The notes beneath the pieces were generated by a model. It searched no databases. It saw nothing but the letters and a program-made list of their open reading frames with translations, and was not told the origin of the DNA. From contig OX291551.1 of NCBI GenBank assembly GCA_946406115.1, forward strand, positions 2,914,001 through 2,978,000: 64,000 nt of DNA, written 5' to 3'. The first letter of the stretch is position 1; the number at the start of each line of letters is the position of its first letter. This stretch comes from Apoda limacodes. Its lineage: Eukaryota; Arthropoda; Insecta; Lepidoptera; Limacodidae. The position numbers and the translations under genes are program-made. Of the stretch, positions 57,603-64,000 are shown in pieces.

Positions 57603-60600
57603 CGAAAAGAAACCATACACAGTTTTAGGACATTTTTATACATTCCAGCTAAATATCTCTGAAAATGCAATTCTATTCAGCTGGTTGAGAAATTAAAATA
57701 TAATTATAGGATTAAAATCAGATTTTCAGAAGAAGTGCCTTAAATAGTTTAGTCTTTACGCAATACCATTTTCAGACTGCGATATATAATTCGTGATATA
57801 TGTACATAAAATATTATATAAGTTGTTACATTAGTGACATTTGTATATACCTGTAGTCGAAAACGGTTATAATGACATCGAGGGGTACAGTCACACTAGG
57901 TCGTAAAAGCCGATAGTCGGTGTAAGCGTTATGTTAGTACTGGGATTTTTGTATATAAAATTTAGTCAGGGTTTTTATTTGAGTCAACAAACCATATTTT
58001 GTATTCAAGAGTCAGTATAACCGATTTTGACTAAATAATGATTTAGTTAAGGTTAACATTAAGTAGGTAAAGCTCGGCTTCTACAAACTTAAACTATTAT
58101 ATAATAAATGTTATTTCACTTAAATGTGGTTAGACTTAGTTAAATTATGTTGTTTTAGAATTGATGTAAATTACACACACAAAGTTTGTATGAATCCATC
58201 CGGCTTTGTCTGGTCAATCTTTACTATGACTGACTACGGATTTTGACTTAAGCATTATTTACTTTAAACTTTCTAATTTATTAATCATGTTGTGCTCATA
58301 AAATATTACATTAAATTTTTTAAAGTTATATTAATAGTGCAATCATTTCTTTTATTCTAATAATTTGAACAGCTGATTGTTAAGGTCATTGACACATACT
58401 CATTCGGCGCTGACGTCTTCCACAGTGAAATAGTTGTATTTTAATTACTACAGTAAATTGCTGTATAACGTCATAGCAACAAATTGACAACACTATTCTC
58501 ACTTCACTGTATACTATCAGGATTAGATACAGCTGAAATGTATACATAACGTCATTGTGTTTGACAATAATTTACTGTAATTTTTCAACTGCCTTTATTG
58601 TTAGTTCATACACTAAGTTGTCCAATTTTATTAAAGCTTTATGCCGTAAAACGTCATTGGACATATTACTTGTTTCAAAAATGTCTGTCTAATAGATGTA
58701 TGTATGTAGCTCGAAGCTAAACACTGATCCTTAAACTTTATATGTTTAACTTTTATCTAAAATATCATATAATTTTAAGTATTTATTTTGATGTCGTGTT
58801 TGTTTTGTATTTGGTATCTATAACATATTGTAATTTGATTGCAGCTCATTGTACTGATGATAGGTAAACTTTAACTATTATCTGATATTGTACTTACCTT
58901 AATTCTGTTGCGACTGACATCCAGCACTCTCAGCAAGAACATAATTTTCGTTTTTTTTGAATAATTCAGTATATTTTTATATGAAAAAAATATTTAAAAT
59001 TTTTTGATCCACTCTTCCACATTCTTGTAAGTCCTTGTTATTTCACTAGGAATTAACGGAACTGTTCAATTGACGGTATTTTTCGTTAAAACACTTATTT
59101 GAACTGAACAATTTTGATCATTATATCACTTTACAAATAGTACTTATACACTTTATAATCCATACTTGTATTATAAATGCTTTAGTAACTTATCCCTTTT
59201 TTCTCTCCCTCTCTGCCCTTCTCTCTCACTCTAATTCTAACTTTCTAACAGTTACCTGTCCATAGGAAAATAACATAGTTTAGTTTCTAATGTAAATCTA
59301 TCCCGACTCACCCTCGGCCAGTTTATTTCTTTAATATTTACCAGTAACTGTAATATTCCTTGTGTGATGTAGTGTGTAACGTTTTAAATAGGATGTTCAG
59401 AATCTTTTGCAGGCGTAGTTGATGATCGACGTAAGTACATTGTTCCTTATTACATTGTCACTATAAACATTCAAGATTTAAATTTATTGTTTTTTTTTTA
59501 ATGTTACAGAATGCACGTATGCACCTCAAAAGTTGTGTAAATACATAAGTATATATAATGTTATCATGAACGTTATTGTAAAGTAAAAAATGCGTTGTTG
59601 AAAGATATTTATAAGCATATTATTTTGTTATTAATAATAAATTGTATTAAAATTATATGTTTTTAGCTGTTAGTCCTTTATTACCTATTGCCATTTATTT
59701 TATACTAATAGTTCTAAGTTTTATATATTTTTTTCATTTAAAATGTATTTATTTTTTTTATGTTGATTATGATTGATATACGTTTGTTCTTTAACTGTTC
59801 ATTTTATTTTTTAGATTGAAATCGGTGATTTAATATAAATTAGACTTTATTGTTTGTTACAATGGGTGAACATTTTAGTGCAATACGTTACAATGGGTAA
59901 ATACAATTTATCGTAATACTTAAAGATGGGTATACATTTTCGTTTATGCAAACAAGACAAAATTTAGAATTGCAAATTGTAATTTATAAGTGAAATCCAA
60001 AATGGAATAAAATAACAATAATAATATTTTAATTATTGGGCGGTAGCAATACCTTTATAAGGAAATACCACGGTATTGCTTTCGTGATATTTTGTGTTAA
60101 ATTTCATTGATTTTAACTAGTTATTTTTTCTTAACATAACTTTACTGTCCGCTGGTTTTTTTTAAACTGTCAGGTCTTGTAAAATCTAATACACTTGAAT
60201 TAAGTCGGTCTGTTGATGTACTTTACAGTAACCTGTAGATCACAGACTGACTTAGTTAATTTTTTTCATTGTACTTAAAATTTAAATTGTTTTCTATCCT
60301 CTGTTTAATGATTTAAGAAAAACGTTTTAAAACCAAATACATAGTGGATGACTCTAGCATGACTTTTTTTTGTTTTAAATGCTCCTTTAACATTTTTATT
60401 GGATTACATGTTACATAGGGTTTTTAGTTAAACTGGGTTTTAGGTTTTTAGTTTCATTGGGTTTTTTCACTTTAGTTTGGTCAGATTTCATTTTTAAGTA
60501 CTAATCGGTATAAAAATTTGAATGGGCATAAGTTTAATCAAAATTTACGGAAACATACAATACGAACATAAATGCATTATGATAGCACCACCACAAAATA

Positions 60601-60900
60601 AATGACATTACTAACGTAGGTACTACCTTCTCGACACTTATCCCCAAAAATTGTCTAAAATAGAGCTTACAGCAGCTGTTGCGGCAAACAGTTAACTAAG
60701 CTCAAAATAACTTTCACTGGTGGTAGTCCATCTCAAAATGGTAGAGGTGAGCCCATCGTCTTACGAGGCATGAACCGGAATCGAGACAAATGTTTAAATG
60801 TACAAATGTTATTTTCGTTGAAATTACAGACAGCACACGAGTACTCTATAGAACAACAAGATTTTTGACCTGGTGGTCAACCATCAAAACTACAGTCGAT
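57603..60900 (+). other. 3' UTR and downstream spacer of the receptor gene
   Basis: AT-rich with no repeat blocks for about 3 kb, which is unusual for this window. Candidate poly(A) signals AATAAA are at 58103-58108 and 59636-59641; I cannot choose between them. No RNA gene or exon is seen. Confidence 0.5.
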
Positions 60901-61537
60901 GTATTAAAATGCTGTGAACTTACACGACCCTAGCGGCAAAGTTTGTCGCACTGTATGAGTTTAAGAGGAAATATCACAACAAAGCGAATGCAGAAAAAGG
61001 TATTTGACAAACCCCGGTTCAAGCCGGTGAACAAAGCCGGTTCAAGATACGGATGTGTGATAGGGACAACTGCGCCTCCGGCTGTTTTACGTAGTCATAA
61101 TCATCAAAATCGGGGTATCGTATTCCTCACTTTCCTCTTCCAAATCTCAACCAACTTTAATAAAAATTACTTTACCTTAAAAGTAATGAATTATTCCGCG
61201 TCTGTATGTTTTGCTTTCTTAAAAATTAGTCTTCATATTTTTATTTATCTTAAGATATCATATTTGTTCTTAAGATGTCATAAAAAAGGCATTTTTTTGG
61301 ACTTTTGCAAGGCCCCAATTTTTCATAGGAATGGCATATCAAAAAAAGCAAAACACACAGACATAGTAATTGTGTTTATCTATCATACCTAAAAAAATAG
61401 ATGCTCTTATGCTAAAATCGAAAGAGGAAACCAGGGTAAACGTTTTTATGGGGAATTTCTCTTAATATTTGAAAGGTTTTAATTTTTAATTTATTGTTTC
61501 TGCGCAAGCAAGATCGACGACGGCGAAAAGATTTTGC
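60901..61537. other. Spacer with unrecognised 149-codon open frame
   Basis: The frame 60943-61392 has no family features. Its C-terminal half translates AT-rich sequence into F/I/K-rich text. I treat the stretch as non-coding. Confidence 0.4.
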
Positions 61538-61760
61538 TTAGTATAACACTATTAAAAAGCCTTTTTTTAAAAAAAAAAGTTGCTGACAGTGCGGTTTCAG
61601 ACAAAATTCCCCCTCGAACGCTTGGCTTTTGAAATGAAGCTCCCTGTTAAGGTTTTCTCTAAGGACTACGGTATGGGGTTCATCAAAAAAGAAAATATTC
61701 GATTTTTGTAGGGTCAGCAACGCGCAAGTGATACCCCTGGTGTTGCAAGCGTCCATAGGC
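61538..61760 (+). mobile_element. LINE 3'-tail fragment, inverted to its neighbour
   Basis: GCTCCCTGTTAAGGTTTTCT, CTAAGGACTACGGTATGGGG and GTTGCAAGCGTCCATAGGC are the reverse complement of 61826-61965. It faces the longer minus-strand LINE, so the two 3' ends meet around a ~65-bp spacer and form a long inverted repeat. Confidence 0.75.
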
Positions 61761-61897
61761 TTTTTTATACCAAAAAGGTGGCAAACAAAGTTAAGAGTCT
61801 GCCTGATGGTAGACGGTCACCGTAGCCTATGGACGCTTGTAACCAGGGGTATCACTCGCGCGTTGCCGACCCTTCAAAAATCTAATAACTTCTTTCT

Positions 61898-62281
61898 TCA
61901 AGAACCCCATACTGTAGTCCTTAGAGAAAACCTTGGCAGGGAGCTCATTCCACAACCCAAGCGTTCGCGGGATAAAGTTTCTCTAAACCACACAGTATGC
62001 GACCATTTTGGTTCTAAAGTGTGAATGAAGTAAATTCCCTGCCGATGGCGAGCGGTGCGATAGTAGAAAGTAGCCGTGGGCATCATTTCGAACAATTCCT
62101 TAGAACACATCCCATTGTACAAGCGGTAGAACACACACAGGGAGGTAAAGTCTCTCCTCAGACTTATACGGCAAGTGAGTTTGGGATCGTCGACAATTCT
62201 CACAGCTCGTCGTTGAACCGAGTCAAAAGGGCCAAGCTGGTATCCGGGTGCACCCGCCCAGAGATGGCAGCAGTAATTCAT
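61898..62281 (-). pseudogene. LINE ORF2 C-terminal region
   Basis: A 127-codon frame: MNYCCHLWAGAPGYQLGPFD, then SVQRRAVRIVDDPKLTCRI, CVFYRLYNGMCSKELFEMMP and ARHRQGIYFIHTLEPKW. Closely similar to 53300-53806 but frameshifted near its end and short of about ten residues around LTCRISLRR. Confidence 0.78.
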
Positions 62282-62493
62282 ATGGGGCCGAACTTGCGAC
62301 TTCTAAAGCAGCACCCTCTGCCCCGACGTGAGAGAGGCACTGTTGAGTAAACCAAGATTTTTGTACAGCCAGTCAGCCTTCACCTTGTCTTGCAACCGAT
62401 CTCGGATTCGGAACTGAACATCGCTGGAGATGTCAACACCAAGGATTTCAATGCTCTCGGAGATGGAGAGGGGAGTGTTCTGAAATTGTGGGA

Positions 62494-62976
62494 CTACAGT
62501 GAATGGGGTTTTCTTAGCGGTAGACGCGCAAACTTGTGCCTCTGAAGGGTGAATCGGACTAAGTTTTCCCGTCCCCAGTCAGAGACCTTGGTCAGACTGA
62601 TCTCGATTTGAGACACAAGTTCTTCACGTTTTTCCTCCACAACGGAACGAGGCATGTTTGCACGACCCGTGTAATAAGCGTCTCCTGTACTGTCATCTGC
62701 ATAGAAATGCATGTTGTTGATGTCCAACATGTCATTGATACGCAGTAGAAACGACAGCACAGAGCCTTGCGGGACACCAGCATTAATGTCCAGGCTATCA
62801 GAGCAACTACCGTCAACTACGGTTCGTATGCGTCTGCCGGACAAGAAGCTAGCCACCCATTTGCACAAACCCTCGGGTACTACGAAGAAGGCAACTTCGA
62901 TAGTTGACCTCGGTGACCCAATCAAACGCCTTCCCAATGTCCAGGCTACATGCCAATGCCTCCCCCTGACTTTCAA
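62494..62976 (-). pseudogene. LINE reverse transcriptase, catalytic half
   Basis: A 160-codon frame with VASFLSGRRIRTVVDG, INAGVPQGSVLS and the catalytic FYADD (62692-62706). G-V-P-Q-G-S-V-L-S and F-Y-A-D-D are RT motifs of Jockey/CR1-type LINEs. It is separated from the other RT half by a frame change near 62975. Confidence 0.83.
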
Positions 62977-63587
62977 TGGCTAGTGCCCATCGGTGTGTGA
63001 GATACTAAAAGGTCACCAGTCGAGCGACCGTGGCGAAAGCCATATTGACGGTCACTGACCAGGTTGTGTTCTAGGTATCTTAGAAGCTGTTTGTTGATCA
63101 CACGCTCCATCACTTTGGAGAGGAGAGAGGTAATAGCGATAGGCCTGTAATTCGATGGATCTGATCTACCGCCCTTTTTGGGCACCGGGTGCACATTCAC
63201 AGTCTTCCATGAAGACGGATATTGCCTAGTGTGGCAGGAAAGCGCGAAGAGGCGCGTGAGTACAAGACATAACTCAGGAGTACACTGCTTAAGCGCCGTT
63301 GCTGGTATACCGTCTGGCCCACTCGACTTCTGAACGTCCAGAGATAGTAACGCCCGCCGGACCTCCAGCTGTGTTATGGAGATTTCCGGCATGGTCTTGC
63401 CGCACCGCGGTGTAGTAGGCGGTACAGCGCCTTCATCGTTTATATTCAAATTTGAGACAAAGAAACTGCCCAGAAGATCGGCTTTCTCTTTAGCACTATG
63501 AGCCAAGTCACCATCGGTCTTTCGCAGTGGTGATAACGACGACTGGCCCCTTCCCTTCGGCAGCTTTAGCAAGCGACCAGAAAGCAC
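62973..63587 (-). pseudogene. LINE reverse transcriptase, N-terminal half
   Basis: A 204-codon frame with QKSSGPDGIPATALKQC, WKTVNVHPVPKKG, SNYRPIAITSLLSKVMERV and QYGFRHGRSTGDLL: the fingers and palm motifs of a non-LTR reverse transcriptase. The end (SHTPMGTSH) is a frameshifted tail. Confidence 0.83.
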
Positions 63588-63735
63588 GACTCCCAGAAGG
63601 ATAGCTCGCTAATCGCCCGCCTATTTTGCCGATGAATTTTGCTCTGGCAGTTGCTTTCTTACTGAACCTCGAGGCGGCATTTAATTTGCGTTTTACCTCA
63701 GAAATATTCGGATCCTTATAATTACGAGCCGTTGT

Positions 63736-63981
63736 TCAAGCCTCATATGCAGTTTGCTGAAGAATTTTTGCTTCTCTGCAAGACCTTTTCAACCACGGTC
63801 GTTTTTTGATGCCGGCAGCTACTCGCGGGTTAGGAATATAACATTCCATACCAGCGAGGATTATCTCAGTGATTGCGGCTGCGCAGACGTCATCTTCTGA
63901 GCTAAAGCAGATCTGCCTCCACGGGTACGATGCATAAAATTTTCGCAATCCATCCCAGTCTGCCGACTTATAATGCCTCAC
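63736..63981 (-). pseudogene. LINE ORF2 linker between endonuclease and RT
   Basis: An 81-codon frame: DWDGLRKFYASYPWRQICFS, VCAAAITEIILAGMECYIPN, then KKRPWLKRSCREAKILQQ. F-x-x-Y-P-W-x-x-x-C-F...I-x-x-G-M-E-x-x-I-P...K-x-R-P-W is a usual string just before the RT in this LINE type. A stop and frame change separate it from 63587. Confidence 0.72.
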
Positions 63982-64000
63982 ACGACACCAGTTAGTTGAC

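Larger units (their letters stand above)
61765..64000 (-). mobile_element. Jockey/CR1-type LINE, broken ORF2, runs off the right edge
   Basis: Read on the minus strand from the right edge: a linker after the endonuclease (63736-63981, FYASYPWRQICF), the RT fingers and palm (62973-63587), the catalytic region (62494-62976), the C-terminal region (61898-62281) and the tail motif at 61765-61850. The parts are in different frames, so several frameshifts or stops have accumulated. The endonuclease itself would lie beyond 64000. It is the longest copy of the LINE family whose fragments recur at 5521, 19843, 28144, 47990, 53233 and 56968. Confidence 0.88.

Noticed and set aside
60943..61392. 149-codon frame
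   Set aside because: No conserved motif; second half is an AT-rich translation. Lacks splice or promoter support.

Overview
The window looks like intron-rich, AT-rich nuclear DNA from an insect, most likely a moth or butterfly. Two spliced genes with insect-like proteins lie on the + strand, and the dispersed repeats are types I recognise from Lepidoptera: tRNA-derived SINEs, 3'-CTAG Helitron-like elements, GGTTCCGTACC-flanked repeats and Jockey/CR1-like LINE tails. The Lepidoptera call is pattern recognition, not a database match. || Layout: (1) 907-3446 holds the last two coding exons of the Hsp70/Hsp90-organizing co-chaperone STIP1/Hop, whose 5' part lies left of the window. (2) 3447-15772 is intergenic and repeat-filled: foldback MITEs, a ~115-bp and a ~145-bp tandem array, a SINE and a decayed Ty1/copia reverse transcriptase. 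(3) 15773-15849 is an orphan THAP zinc-finger first exon with a perfect splice donor. (4) 18919-57602 is a complete ten-exon class B scavenger receptor (CD36 family, 492 residues). All splice phases agree, two membrane segments flank a large ectodomain, and the six conserved cysteines are present. (5) 57603-61537 is the 3' UTR and downstream spacer. (6) 61538-64000 holds a short LINE tail facing a longer, broken Jockey/CR1-type LINE that runs off the right edge. || The receptor gene is about 39 kb long although its coding sequence is only 1.48 kb, because its introns are full of mobile DNA. Intron 2 carries a young but defective Ty3/gypsy element (21400-25736; near-identical 127-bp LTRs, 5-bp target duplication) with four separate lesions. 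Intron 4 (13.6 kb) holds SINEs, Helitrons, a decayed BED/hAT-type transposase, a piggyBac-like MITE and minisatellites. Intron 5 holds a 1.17-kb terminal-inverted-repeat element, a LINE piece and a SINE. Intron 8 holds an unusual coding-poor LTR element (52133-56705; ~550-bp LTRs, ATATT target duplication) with a nested LINE fragment and GC-rich minisatellites; it ends 32 bp before the exon 9 acceptor junction. || No bacterial-type operon, CRISPR array, rRNA or functional tRNA was seen. The most interesting items are the coding-poor LTR element beside a splice acceptor, the multiply broken but recent gypsy copy, the orphan THAP exon, and several apparently uncharacterised MITE or foldback families.
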